This document shows, in pieces, positions 1-7,649 of a stretch of DNA of 13,423 nucleotides (the first letter of the stretch is position 1; each line of letters starts with the position of its first letter). Position numbers and translations under genes: made by a program. The stretch is from Sphingomonadaceae bacterium (GTDB lineage Bacteria; Pseudomonadota; Alphaproteobacteria; Sphingomonadales; Sphingomonadaceae), in NCBI GenBank assembly GCA_019239785.1, contig JAFAZM010000077.1, positions 1 to 13,423 on the forward strand, read 5' to 3'. The notes beneath the pieces were generated by a model that was not told the DNA's origin, did no database searches, and worked only from the letters and a program-made list of their open reading frames with translations.

Positions 1-898
<898 letters not shown>

Positions 899-902
<4 letters not shown>

Positions 903-1327
903 GGCGGCTTGGGGCCTGGCTCGCGGCGGCGGCTGTGCTGCTGGCCGCCGGCGCGATGCCGGCGGCGGCCCAGCGGATCGGGCCGAGCGACCAGCCCCTG
1001 CCCAATTCGCCGCAGCGGCGGGCGCTGATGGACGCGCTGCGGCCGTCGATCGAGGCGCGGCTCGGCAAGCCGGTCGAGTTCGTGGTCAGCCAGGCGCGGG
1101 TGCTGGACGGCTGGGCCCTGGTGGTCGCCGAGCCGCAGCGGCCGGGCGGCGGCAGGATCGACGGGCGGCGCTACTTCCGCGACTTCGAGAATATGGACGG
1201 CCTCACGGTGAGCGCGATCCTGCGCTTCCGCGGCGGCCGCTGGGTCGTCGCCGACCAGGCGATCGGCGCGACCGACGTCTGGTATTGCGGCATGGCGGGG
1301 CCGCCGCGCGCGCTGACCGGGTGTTGA
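899..1327 (+). CDS. Secreted/periplasmic small protein of unknown function
   Basis: A 142-residue protein starting at GTG 899, which overlaps the acnA stop in a GTGA arrangement and so is probably translationally coupled. Residues 1-24 form a clear Sec signal peptide (MRRLGAWLAAAAVLL..., ending Ala-Ala-Ala-Gln), so the product should be exported. The mature part has an Arg/Leu-rich helix (about residues 37-56, with a PQRRALMDALRP stretch), then alternating strands with FVVSQARVLDGWALVVAE and a C-terminal segment with two Cys (130 and 142) that could form a disulfide. I recognise the general look of a small periplasmic protein that follows acnA in sphingomonads, but no named family or function. 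The full mature length without frameshift, and the coupled position, support it being a real gene. Confidence 0.8.
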
Positions 1328-1581
1328 TCCTGGTCGAAGGGGTGGGCTGGGCCGGCGCCGTCCTGATCCTGCTCGCCTATCTCCTGCTCTCGACGGGCCG
1401 GCTCAGCGGCCAGTCGATGCTCTATCAGGGGATGAACGTCGTCGGCGCGGCTGGCTTCGTCGTCAACGGCTGGTGGCACCGCGCCTTGCCCTCGGCCACC
1501 TTGAACGTGATCTGGCTGCTGATCGGAGCCTGGGCCTTATGGCGGATATGGAAAAGAAGCTCGTCGACCTCAGCCATATGA
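1321..1581 (+). CDS. CBU_0592-like small membrane protein
   Basis: An 86-residue hydrophobic protein. The start is GTG 1321 or TTG 1324; both overlap the TGA stop of the preceding gene, and GTG is preferred as the commoner codon. It contains about three membrane segments: residues ~6-25 (GWAGAVLILLAYLLL), ~38-50 (MNVVGAAGFVVNGWW) and ~60-78 (LNVIWLLIGAWALW). This pattern, with the GxxxxxxAYxLLSxGxLxxxSxxY-type start, matches the CBU_0592 family of small membrane proteins of unknown role often called 'cyclase dehydrase'-neighbour or permease-like. Its last 43 bases overlap the start of the cyclase gene, so it belongs to the same run of overlapping genes. It has no catalytic motif, and its function is unknown. 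Confidence 0.75.
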   Translation: MLILVEGVGWAGAVLILLAYLLLSTGRLSGQSMLYQGMNVVGAAGFVVNGWWHRALPSATLNVIWLLIGAWALWRIWKRSSSTSAI

Positions 1582-2204
1582 TCGAGGCCGGCATGACCAC
1601 CTATAAGGGCCTGCCCGGCCCCGCGATCTGCGACTTTTGGGAGCGCGAGGCCTCGCGCGCCTTCTACGACGACGGTTCGACCTTCCAGATCGGCCGGATC
1701 GACATGGTCGCCAATACCGGCACCTATCTCGACTCGCCCTTCCACCGCTTCGCCGATGGCGACGATCTTGCCGCGCTCGACCTGGAGCGGCTCGCCTCGC
1801 TGCCGGGACTTGTCGTGCGCAGCGCGGAGATGGCGGTGGGTGCGGCGGCGTTCGAAGCGCTCGACGTCGCCGGCAAGGCGGTGCTGGTCCACACCGGCTG
1901 GGATCGGCACTGGCGCACGGAAGCCTATTTCGAGGACCATCCCTTCCTGACCGAAGCCGCGGCGCGGCTGCTGGTCGAACGCGGCGCCAGGCTGGTCGGC
2001 ATCGACAGCCACAATATCGACGACACAAGCACCCGCAGCCGCCCGGTCCACACCATTCTGCTCGGTGCCGGGGTGCTGATCTGCGAGCATATGACCAATC
2101 TCGGCGCCTTGCCGGACGAGGGCTTCGCCTTCACCGCCGTGCCCCCAAAGATCGCCGGCATGGGCACCTTTCCGGTGCGGGCGTTCGCCAGGGTCATTGT
2201 CTAG
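1539..2204 (+). CDS. Cyclase/KynB-fold metal-dependent hydrolase-like protein
   Basis: A 221-residue protein of the cyclase family (the fold of bacterial kynurenine formamidase and isatin hydrolase). ATG 1539 is chosen because GGAG (1525-1528) lies 10 bases upstream and the conserved VDLSHMIEAGM start follows; ATG 1548 is a fallback. The family signature region reads NTGTYLDSPFH (residues 59-69), followed later by a GIDSHNIDD block, PVHTILL (H171) and the C-terminal E183 of ICEHMTNL. In KynB the signature is HxxxHxDxxxH, where two His and the Asp bind zinc. Here Asp65 and His69 are kept, but the two His ligands are Asn59 and Tyr63. I believe a subfamily with this NTGTYLD form exists, so it may be a distinct enzyme rather than a dead one. 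The substrate is unknown, and a kynB label would be unsafe. It is the last gene of the acnA run, ahead of the terminator at 2219. Confidence 0.85.
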   Translation: MADMEKKLVDLSHMIEAGMTTYKGLPGPAICDFWEREASRAFYDDGSTFQIGRIDMVANTGTYLDSPFHRFADGDDLAALDLERLASLPGLVVRSAEMAVGAAAFEALDVAGKAVLVHTGWDRHWRTEAYFEDHPFLTEAAARLLVERGARLVGIDSHNIDDTSTRSRPVHTILLGAGVLICEHMTNLGALPDEGFAFTAVPPKIAGMGTFPVRAFARVIV

Positions 2205-2213
2205 ACCAGCAAC

Positions 2214-2263
2214 AAAAAGGCCGGCCGGGGAGAGTTTTGGACACCTTTCCCCGGCCAGCCTTT
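2214..2263 (+). terminator. Hairpin terminator after the cyclase gene
   Basis: The arms are 2219-2231 and 2248-2260: 13 base pairs of mostly G/C with a single mismatched position (C against A). The 16-base loop is AT-richer. A run of five A (2214-2218) precedes the left arm and TTT (2261-2263) follows the right arm, so the structure could act in both directions, ending the acnA chain on the plus strand and the convergent gene 2303-2710 on the minus strand. The U-tract is short, so efficiency is uncertain. Confidence 0.75.
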
Positions 2264-2302
2264 CGAGTCGACTCGACTAGAGCCCCTTGTGGAGGGGGGC
2301 AT

Positions 2303-2710
2303 CTATCTGCGCAGCACGCCGATCGACCTCACTTGACCATCAACATCCCGAAATTTCCAATTGCCGTTCCAAACGTTTTCAGCGCCCGCCGCAATTGATG
2401 CGTTCAGCTGATTGATGGTGGGAAAGCGACGTTGGTCGTCCATTCGAACCCAAGAGCCCTGACGCGCTTCAGCTTCATATTCCCGACCTTTGTACCGACG
2501 AAAGATTCTGAAACCCTCCGGGAAGTTGACCCCGTTCCGCTGATCCACCACGCCCCCGCTTTCCTTGCCATGACCCTCTGGCATGACAGGCTCCACCTTG
2601 GTGCCAATTCCGAGGATTCTTTTAAGAATCGCGTCCTCTGTCTCTTCGCCAGGCTGACGCCGTCCCCAGATGGCCGCGAATGTCTCGGTCGATATCTCGA
2701 TCGTGCGCAT
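2303..2710 (-). CDS. SeqA-N-like / RAMA-like domain protein, lower GC
   Basis: A 135-residue protein starting at ATG 2710 with AGGGA seven bases upstream on the minus strand. Residues 1-35 (MRTIEISTETFAAIW... AILKRIL) resemble the short strand-helix-helix head of SeqA and similar ribbon-type N-terminal domains that mediate dimerisation. Residues ~60-130 (GFRIFRRYKGREYEAEA, then a small loop with RFPTINQLNASIAA, then NWKF) match the RAMA (restriction enzyme adenine methylase associated) / DUF2924-type pattern: a basic strand pair, 'YKGxEYxAE', a Ser/Thr-rich helix and a terminal W-x-F. The likely role is DNA or modified-DNA binding, by inference only. The coding region is visibly richer in A/T than its neighbours and stands alone, both consistent with horizontal acquisition. 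No partner nuclease, methylase or toxin is adjacent. Confidence 0.7.
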   Translation of the reverse strand: MRTIEISTETFAAIWGRRQPGEETEDAILKRILGIGTKVEPVMPEGHGKESGGVVDQRNGVNFPEGFRIFRRYKGREYEAEARQGSWVRMDDQRRFPTINQLNASIAAGAENVWNGNWKFRDVDGQVRSIGVLRR

Positions 2711-2837
2711 ATGTCGTTCCCTACGAGTCGGCCACCGTGTAGCACTCTAGGGACTTTCAAGCAAAAAATAGTAGAAAGACGGAGATTTTGGAAGACTGCG
2801 CGCCTTCGCACATGTCTGCTGTTCAGCATGGTGACAG

Positions 2838-2865
2838 TTCGGCGCCGTACCAGTTGGGCGCCGAA
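2838..2865 (+). promoter_or_regulatory. Perfect 9-bp inverted repeat abutting the rhodanese ribosome-binding site
   Basis: TTCGGCGCC (2838-2846) and GGCGCCGAA (2857-2865) are perfect inverted repeats separated by 10 bases. The right arm overlaps the first two bases of the strong Shine-Dalgarno AAAGGAGG (2864-2871), five bases before ATG 2877. In RNA it would form a hairpin next to the SD; in DNA it could be an operator. No regulator is identified. Confidence 0.5.
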
Positions 2866-2876
2866 AGGAGGCCGTC

Positions 2877-3371
2877 ATGCCCCGCTCCTGTCTCGCCGCC
2901 CTGCTTCTCGCCGCCGCCACACCACTCGCCGCCGCCCAGCCCTCCAATCCGCAGATCGATTATCGCGGCTTCCAGCGGCTCGCTGCGGAGGTGCAGCCCT
3001 ATCGCCAGGCGCGGCTGGTCGACTGGGCCGCGTTCGCGGCGCTGGCGGCGCGGCGGGGCACCTTGATCCTCGACGCGCGCTCGGCGGACGCGTTCGCCGC
3101 CGGCCACATCGCCGGCGCCGTGAACCTGCCGCTGACCGACTTCACAGCCGCCAGCCTCGCCCGCACGATCGGCCGGCGCGACCGCACGATCCTGATCTAC
3201 TGCAACAACAATTTCCGCAACGACCGCCCGCCGGTGCCGCTCAAGTCGATCCAGCTCGCGCTCAACATCCAGACCTTCATCAACCTCTACGGCTACGGCT
3301 ACCGCAACGTGCGCGAGCTCAACCAGGTGGTGGATTTCAACGATCCGGCGGTGCGCTGGGTGCGGGACTGA
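2877..3371 (+). CDS. Exported single-domain rhodanese-like protein
   Basis: A 164-residue protein with a start fixed by the SD AAAGGAGG five bases upstream. Residues 1-20 are a Sec signal peptide (MPRSCLAALLLAAATPLAAA), so it should act in the periplasm. The rhodanese fold is shown by LILDARSADAFAAGHIAGAVNLP (residues ~63-85), which is the conserved DxR...F..GHI.GA.N.P block, and by ILIYC109, the active-site Cys at the end of a strand. After Cys109 the loop reads NNNFRNDRPPVPLKS, much longer than the six-residue CxxGxRS loop of sulfurtransferases, and the Gly-x-Arg is absent. Thiosulfate:cyanide sulfurtransferase activity is therefore doubtful; redox or substrate-binding roles are possible. 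The gene ends 35 bases inside the convergent membrane-protein gene. Confidence 0.85.
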   Translation: MPRSCLAALLLAAATPLAAAQPSNPQIDYRGFQRLAAEVQPYRQARLVDWAAFAALAARRGTLILDARSADAFAAGHIAGAVNLPLTDFTAASLARTIGRRDRTILIYCNNNFRNDRPPVPLKSIQLALNIQTFINLYGYGYRNVRELNQVVDFNDPAVRWVRD

Positions 3372-4512
3372 GCGCGGAGGCACTGCGCCGGAACGGGTAG
3401 AGGAACTGGCGCCAATAACCGGACGGCACCTGCTCCGGCACGCCATAATTCAGCGGCCAGCGGCCGGGCGGCAGATGGAAGGTGCCGAAGACCCGGTCGA
3501 AGATCGGGAAGTGGATCGCGAAATTCTTGTCGACCGCTTCCTCCTCCAGCCCGTGGTGCCAATGGTGGAAGCGCGGCGTCGCGACGACATGGCCGAGCCG
3601 GTCGAAATCGCCCTTCACATTGGCGTGGAGCAACGAGGAATAGACGTAGACCAGGCCGACATAGATTTGCAGCGCGACCGGCGAGAAGCCGAAGGTCAGC
3701 ATCGGCACCGCGGTCACCCCGCGCAGCAGGAAGATCTCGACGAAGTGCATGCGCGAGCTGGCGAGCCAATCCATCGATCTGGTGCTGTGATGGACCGCGT
3801 GGAAGCCCCAGAGGAAGGGCACGCGATGGAAGGCGCGGTGGAACCAATATTGGGCGAGGTCGGTCAGCAGCATGATCTCCAGCACCTGGAGCGCCAGGGG
3901 CTGCCCGCCGATCGCGCCCCGGACTCCGCCGAGCGAGGCGGTCTGGCCGAGGATGAAATTGGAGGGCGCGAAGGTGAGGAAGGTGATCAGCTGGACCAGC
4001 ATCGAGCTGACCAGGAAGTAGAACAGATCCTCGCGCCATTCGACGCGGAACAGGCGCTGGTCGGCGCGGTGCGGCAGGATGCGCTCGAGCGGCGCGAACA
4101 TCAAACCGGTCAGCACCATGTTGAGCGCGAAGAAATCGAGTCCGAAGAAGATCCCCCAATCGTGGACGTCACGCGCGGTGGCGTTGGAGCCGCCGAGTAG
4201 GCCCGCCGCGAGCGTCACCGCGAGTGCGGTGAAGCCAAGCACCTTCTGTCGGCGGAGCATCAGGCTGAGGATGGCGAGCGCGTAGGCGGCCAGGATGAAG
4301 AGGTGGACGGCCGGCCGGAACAGGCTCGCATCGCGCACCCGGGCGAGCTCCGGGCTGCCGAGCCATTCGGGATAGCGCAGCACCAGCACGAGCGCGAAGC
4401 TGACCCCGCCGAGCAGCAGCGCGAAGAAGCCCGCATACCAGCCGCTGCCGAACCCCCGCGCCGTCGTCGGCGCCTGCAATTCCTCGACCAGCAGATCCGT
4501 CGGCCCCGCCAT
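3337..4512 (-). CDS. Fatty acid hydroxylase / sterol desaturase family membrane protein
   Basis: A 391-residue integral membrane di-iron protein. ATG 4512 is preferred over the upstream ATG 4533 because GGAGG lies about seven bases before it and nothing comparable precedes 4533. The N-terminal half carries hydrophobic segments at about residues 26-45, 69-86, 92-107 and 119-139. The three histidine clusters of the superfamily are intact: H225xxxH229 (HRAFH), H238xxHH242 (HAVHH) and H316HxHH320 (HHWHH), with a further His at 296. These bind the iron pair used for O2-dependent hydroxylation or desaturation of lipids. The true substrate cannot be read from the sequence; carotenoid, sterol-like or fatty-acyl chains are all possible. 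Its 3' end overlaps the rhodanese 3' end by 35 bases. Confidence 0.9.
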   Translation of the reverse strand: MAGPTDLLVEELQAPTTARGFGSGWYAGFFALLLGGVSFALVLVLRYPEWLGSPELARVRDASLFRPAVHLFILAAYALAILSLMLRRQKVLGFTALAVTLAAGLLGGSNATARDVHDWGIFFGLDFFALNMVLTGLMFAPLERILPHRADQRLFRVEWREDLFYFLVSSMLVQLITFLTFAPSNFILGQTASLGGVRGAIGGQPLALQVLEIMLLTDLAQYWFHRAFHRVPFLWGFHAVHHSTRSMDWLASSRMHFVEIFLLRGVTAVPMLTFGFSPVALQIYVGLVYVYSSLLHANVKGDFDRLGHVVATPRFHHWHHGLEEEAVDKNFAIHFPIFDRVFGTFHLPPGRWPLNYGVPEQVPSGYWRQFLYPFRRSASALSPAPSAPPDR

Positions 4513-4571
4513 GTTCTTCCCTCCCCGGCGCATAGGCTAGAACTGCACGCGCCAAATGGGAACCACCACCT

Positions 4572-4689
4572 CGCTCATCCTGAGTAGGGACCGAGCGAAG
4601 TCGAGGGCCCGTATCGAAGGACCGCTCGCATTCACTGCGTCCTTCGATACGCCGCTTCGACTTCGCTCAGCGGCTACTCAGGATGAGCG
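4572..4689. repeat. Multi-arm palindromic repeat (REP-like)
   Basis: A 118-base nested palindrome between ygfZ and the desaturase gene. The outer arms 4572-4587 and 4674-4689 are a perfect 16-base inverted repeat (CGCTCATCCTGAGTAG). Inside them GAGCGAAGTCGA pairs with TCGACTTCGCTC, and GTATCGAAGGA pairs with TCCTTCGATAC. It would fold as one long branched hairpin on either strand and may also end or stabilise the ygfZ transcript. The motif (ATCCTGAG...CGAAG) is related in style to the repeats at 5121 and 10926. Confidence 0.85.
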
Positions 4690-4716
4690 GGTCAGGATCG
4701 GATGGCCGTACGGCAA

Positions 4717-5526
4717 TCAGGCCAACGCGGCGGCCAGCCAATCGGGGATGAGCGCCCCCTCCAGATCGTCGATGCGGCGATGCTCCACCGCGAGGCCGAG
4801 CTCGGGATAAAGGATGCGGGTGCGCGGCCCCGGCACGTCGGCGGGGACGACGACCAGCCGGCGGTTGACCTTCTGCCGCCAGTTCATCCGCGCCGTATTC
4901 TCCTGGCCGACATAGCAGCCCTTGGCGAAGCTCACCCCTTGCAATTCGGCCGCATTGCATTCGAGCCACAAGGTTTTGTCGGAGCCCAGTTCCTCGACGC
5001 CCTCGGTGACGCCCAGGGCGAGGCGGTGGGCGAGCCATCCGCTCGCGGCCTCGCCCGCCGGTGCCAGCCAGCGGCGGCCGAGCGGGGACAGGCGCGGATC
5101 GGGCGCAGCCGTCATCCCCTCCCCTTCGTCCTGAGCCTGTCGAAGGGCTTCCCTTTCTTCCTTTCCTTCCTCCTCATCCCGCGAAGAAGGAGAGGGCTTC
5201 GACAGGCTCAGCCCGAACGGTGACCAGTGAACAGCCAATTGCTCCTCCCGCCTGATCTCGATCCTGCGCCGCAGCCGGTAAAGCGTGAGCCGCCGCGCCA
5301 GCGCCTCGGCCTGGCTCGCCTCGCAATCGACCAGCACGTCGTCGCCGTCGGCCCAGAGGATGAAGTCGAACAGGGCCTTGCCCTGCGCGGTCAGCAGCCC
5401 TGCCCAAAGCGGATGGTCCGGCCCAAGCGCGTTCAGGTCATTGGTGACGAGGCCCTGCAGGAAGCCGCGCACGTCCTCGCCGGAGAGGCGAAGCAGGGCG
5501 CGATCGGCCAAGGTGGTTCCACTCAT
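4717..5526 (-). CDS. ygfZ: Folate-binding Fe-S cluster repair/maturation protein YgfZ, with an in-frame repeat insert
   Basis: A 269-residue member of the YgfZ/CAF17 (GcvT-like) family, which uses tetrahydrofolate to help maintain certain [4Fe-4S] enzymes in the cytoplasm. ATG 5526 is chosen because the conserved start LADRALLRLSGEDVRGFLQGLVTND follows it at once; codons upstream of it belong to the opposite-strand pyrC. The diagnostic KGCYVGQE motif is at residues 202-209. Residues 102-137 are foreign: a palindromic repeat (5121-5220) runs through the coding region in frame, adding a Ser/Glu/Arg-rich stretch with PFGLSLSKP at its start and EALRQAQDEGEG at its end. Removing it leaves about 234 residues, near the family norm, and an ordinary junction. 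It is divergent from pyrC with only 22 bases between starts. Confidence 0.93.
   Translation of the reverse strand: MSGTTLADRALLRLSGEDVRGFLQGLVTNDLNALGPDHPLWAGLLTAQGKALFDFILWADGDDVLVDCEASQAEALARRLTLYRLRRRIEIRREEQLAVHWSPFGLSLSKPSPSSRDEEEGKEEREALRQAQDEGEGMTAAPDPRLSPLGRRWLAPAGEAASGWLAHRLALGVTEGVEELGSDKTLWLECNAAELQGVSFAKGCYVGQENTARMNWRQKVNRRLVVVPADVPGPRTRILYPELGLAVEHRRIDDLEGALIPDWLAAALA
5121..5220. repeat. Palindromic repeat inserted in frame within ygfZ
   Basis: The arms CTGAGCCTGTCGAAG (5131-5145) and its exact complement (5197-5211) are a perfect 15-base inverted repeat, extended by TTCG/CGAA outside. The ~50-base centre is pyrimidine-rich on the plus strand. The same arms recur at 10926-11011, so this is a dispersed element. 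It encodes roughly residues 102-135 of YgfZ without a stop. Confidence 0.9.
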
Positions 5527-5548
5527 CGCTCTTTGATAGGGAGCGCGC

Positions 5549-6598
5549 GTGTCCGATCCAACCCGCCTCGCGATCCGCCGGCCCGACGACTGGCACGTGC
5601 ACCTGCGCGACGGCGCGATGCTGGAGGCGGTCGCGCCCTTCACGGCGCGGCAGTTCGCGCGGGCGATCGTGATGCCGAACCTGGTGCCGCCGGTGACCAA
5701 TATCGCCGCGGCCGAGGCCTATCGCGGCCGCATCCTCGCCGCTTTGCCCGACGGCTGCGATTTCACGCCGCTGATGACCTGCTACCTGACCGACCAGGCG
5801 GACGCGGTCGAGATCGCGCGGGGTTACGAGACGGGCGCGTTCGCCGCCTGCAAGCTCTACCCGGCGCACGCCACCACCAACAGCGCCTACGGCGTCACCG
5901 ACATCAGCAACCTCTGGCCGGCGCTGGAGGCGATGCAGCGGCTCGGCATGCCGCTTCTGGTCCATGGCGAGGTGACCGACCCCGAAGTCGACATCTTCGA
6001 CCGCGAGGCCGTGTTCATCGACCGCATCCTCGCCGGCCTCGCCCGCGACTTCCCGGCGCTGAAGATCGTCTTCGAGCATATCACCACCGCCGAAGCGGTA
6101 GCCTTCGTCGAAAGCAGCGGTCCGAACATCGGGGCGACGGTCACGCCGCACCATCTCGTCATCAACCGCAACGCGATCTTCGACGGCGGGCTGAGGCCGC
6201 ATGCCTATTGCCTGCCGGTCGCCAAGCGCGAACGGCACCGGCGTGCCGTCCGCCGCGCCGCCACCTCGGGCTCGACGAAATTCTTCCTCGGCACCGACAG
6301 CGCCCCCCATGCGGCGAGCGCCAAGGAATCGGCCTGCGGCTGCGCCGGTATCTTCAACGCCCCCTTCGCGCTGGAGACCTATGCGGCGGCGTTCGAGGAG
6401 GAGGGGGCGCTGGACCGGTTCGAGGCGTTCGCTTCGGAGAACGGGCCCCGTTTGTACGGCCTGCCCCTCAACGAGGGACAGGTGGTGCTGGAGCGGGCGC
6501 CGGTCGAGGTGCCGGAGACGGAAGGCGACGTGCGCGTCTTTCTCGGCGGCGGCAGCTTGCCCTGGCGGCTCGTCCCACCATCGTCATTCCGGACTTGA
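5549..6598 (+). CDS. pyrC: Dihydroorotase, class II
   Basis: A 349-residue zinc enzyme of pyrimidine biosynthesis that cyclises carbamoyl-aspartate to dihydroorotate in the cytoplasm. The start is GTG 5549, with GGGAG five bases upstream. Metal-site residues are all present: H16 and H18 (DWHVHLRDG), K102 (the lysine that is carbamylated, in KLYPAHATTNS), H139 (LLVHGEV), H177 (FEHITT) and D250 (GTDSAPHA). The length and order match E. coli-type PyrC. The last ~7 residues (PPSSFRT) and the stop codon come from a palindromic repeat that begins at 6581, so the native C-terminus has probably been replaced just after WRL. The gene is divergent from ygfZ. Confidence 0.97.
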   Translation: MSDPTRLAIRRPDDWHVHLRDGAMLEAVAPFTARQFARAIVMPNLVPPVTNIAAAEAYRGRILAALPDGCDFTPLMTCYLTDQADAVEIARGYETGAFAACKLYPAHATTNSAYGVTDISNLWPALEAMQRLGMPLLVHGEVTDPEVDIFDREAVFIDRILAGLARDFPALKIVFEHITTAEAVAFVESSGPNIGATVTPHHLVINRNAIFDGGLRPHAYCLPVAKRERHRRAVRRAATSGSTKFFLGTDSAPHAASAKESACGCAGIFNAPFALETYAAAFEEEGALDRFEAFASENGPRLYGLPLNEGQVVLERAPVEVPETEGDVRVFLGGGSLPWRLVPPSSFRT

Positions 6599-6669
6599 TC
6601 CGGAATCCACCTTTCTCCTTCGGAGCCGGCAAAAGAAAGATGGATCCCGGATCAAGTCCGGGATGACGA
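6581..6669. repeat. Palindromic repeat at the pyrC / pdxI-like convergent junction
   Basis: The arms 6581-6609 and 6641-6669 are 29-base inverted repeats differing at two positions. Each arm itself contains a small palindrome (ATTCCGGA/TCCGGAAT on the left, ATCCCGGA/TCCGGGAT on the right). The right arm is repeated exactly at 7716-7743. It supplies the pyrC stop codon and lies 7 bases from the stop of the convergent reductase gene, so it could also end both transcripts. Confidence 0.9.
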
Positions 6670-6675
6670 GCTTGG

Positions 6676-7551
6676 TCAGCCCGCCACAGTCTCGCCGATC
6701 GCGTCGAGATCGGCCACCGTCTCCGTATCCAGCACCAGGTTCGCAGCCGCCAGATTCTCCTCGAGATGCGCCACCGACGAGGTGCCCGGGATCAGCAATA
6801 TGTTCGGCGCGCGCTGCAGCAGCCAGGCGAGCGCGACCTGCATCGGCGTCGCATCGAGCCCCGCCGCGATCCGCTCCAGCTGCGCCGACTGGATCGGGCT
6901 GAAGCCGCCGAGCGGGAAGAAGGGGACATAGGCGATCCCGCTTTCGGCGAGCGCGTCGATCATCGCATCGTCGTCGCGATGGACGATATTGTAATGGTTC
7001 TGGATGCACACGACCGGCGCGATCCGCTCCGCCTCCTCGAGCTGCGCCAGGGTGACGTTGCTGAGGCCGAGATGGCGGACCAGGCCCTGGCGCTGCAGCT
7101 CGGCCAAAGCGGTGAACGGTTCCTCGATCGAGCCTTCCTCCGGGCCGTGCATCCCGCCGACGCGGAGGTTCACGACCTCCATCGCCTCGACGTCGAGGTT
7201 GCGCAGATTGTCGCGAAGTCCGGCTTCGAGATCGGCCGGCGTGCGCGCGAGAATCCAGGAGGCGTCACTGCCCCGCACCGCGCCCAGCTTGGTGACGATG
7301 ACGAGGTCGTACGGATAAGGATGGAGCGCCTCGCGGATGAGTTGGTTGGTAACGTGCGGGCCGTAATAGTCGCTCGTGTCGATATGGTCGACGCCGGCGG
7401 CGACCGCGGCGCGGAGCACCTCGACTGCAGCGTCAGGGTCCTTCGGGGGGCCGAACACGCCGGGGCCGGCGAGCTGCATCGCGCCATAGCCCATCCGGTG
7501 CACGTCGCGGTGGCCGAGGCGGTAGGTGCCGGCGGCTGAAATGTCGGTCAT
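6676..7551 (-). CDS. pdxI: Aldo/keto reductase, YdbC/PdxI (pyridoxal reductase)-like
   Basis: A 291-residue protein of the NADPH-dependent aldo/keto reductase superfamily. It closely follows E. coli YdbC as I remember it (GYGAMQLAGPGVFGPP, HIDTSDYYGPHVTNQLIREAL, GLVRHLGLSNVT, GIAYVPFFPLGGF, NILLIPGTSSVAHLEEN). YdbC is the pyridoxal reductase PdxI, which reduces pyridoxal to pyridoxine in vitamin B6 salvage. ATG 7551 is chosen because GGGGAG lies seven bases upstream on the minus strand. Catalytic Asp58, Tyr63 and Lys88 are present. The usual His of the tetrad is an Arg (VVNLR130), as I recall also for YdbC. The substrate assignment is by homology; a related aldehyde reductase is possible. Neighbours give no functional link. 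Confidence 0.85.
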   Translation of the reverse strand: MTDISAAGTYRLGHRDVHRMGYGAMQLAGPGVFGPPKDPDAAVEVLRAAVAAGVDHIDTSDYYGPHVTNQLIREALHPYPYDLVIVTKLGAVRGSDASWILARTPADLEAGLRDNLRNLDVEAMEVVNLRVGGMHGPEEGSIEEPFTALAELQRQGLVRHLGLSNVTLAQLEEAERIAPVVCIQNHYNIVHRDDDAMIDALAESGIAYVPFFPLGGFSPIQSAQLERIAAGLDATPMQVALAWLLQRAPNILLIPGTSSVAHLEENLAAANLVLDTETVADLDAIGETVAG

Positions 7552-7649
7552 GGCGAGTCTCCCCTGGACGTTCGGGCGCGCTATGCGCCTTGGCGGCTTC
7601 GGGAGAAACTGTCCGTGTCGGAAGAGGCTCCAAGCCCCTCCCACGCGCT

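Noticed and set aside
2264..2275. 12-bp perfect palindrome CGAGTCGACTCG after the terminator
   Set aside because: Short and isolated; it lies in a non-coding gap between convergent genes where no regulated promoter is expected.
2282..2300. GCCCC/GGGGC hairpin near the stop of the RAMA-like gene
   Set aside because: Only about six pairs with no T-run on the minus strand; the stronger hairpin at 2219-2260 explains termination in both directions.
2432..3400. 322-residue plus-strand reading frame
   Set aside because: It crosses the RAMA-like gene, its promoter region and the rhodanese out of frame; its second half is the arginine-rich shadow of the rhodanese gene.
5227..6666. 479-residue plus-strand reading frame
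   Set aside because: It overlaps ygfZ and pyrC in other frames, with Arg/Pro/Ala-rich low-complexity composition typical of high-GC shadows.
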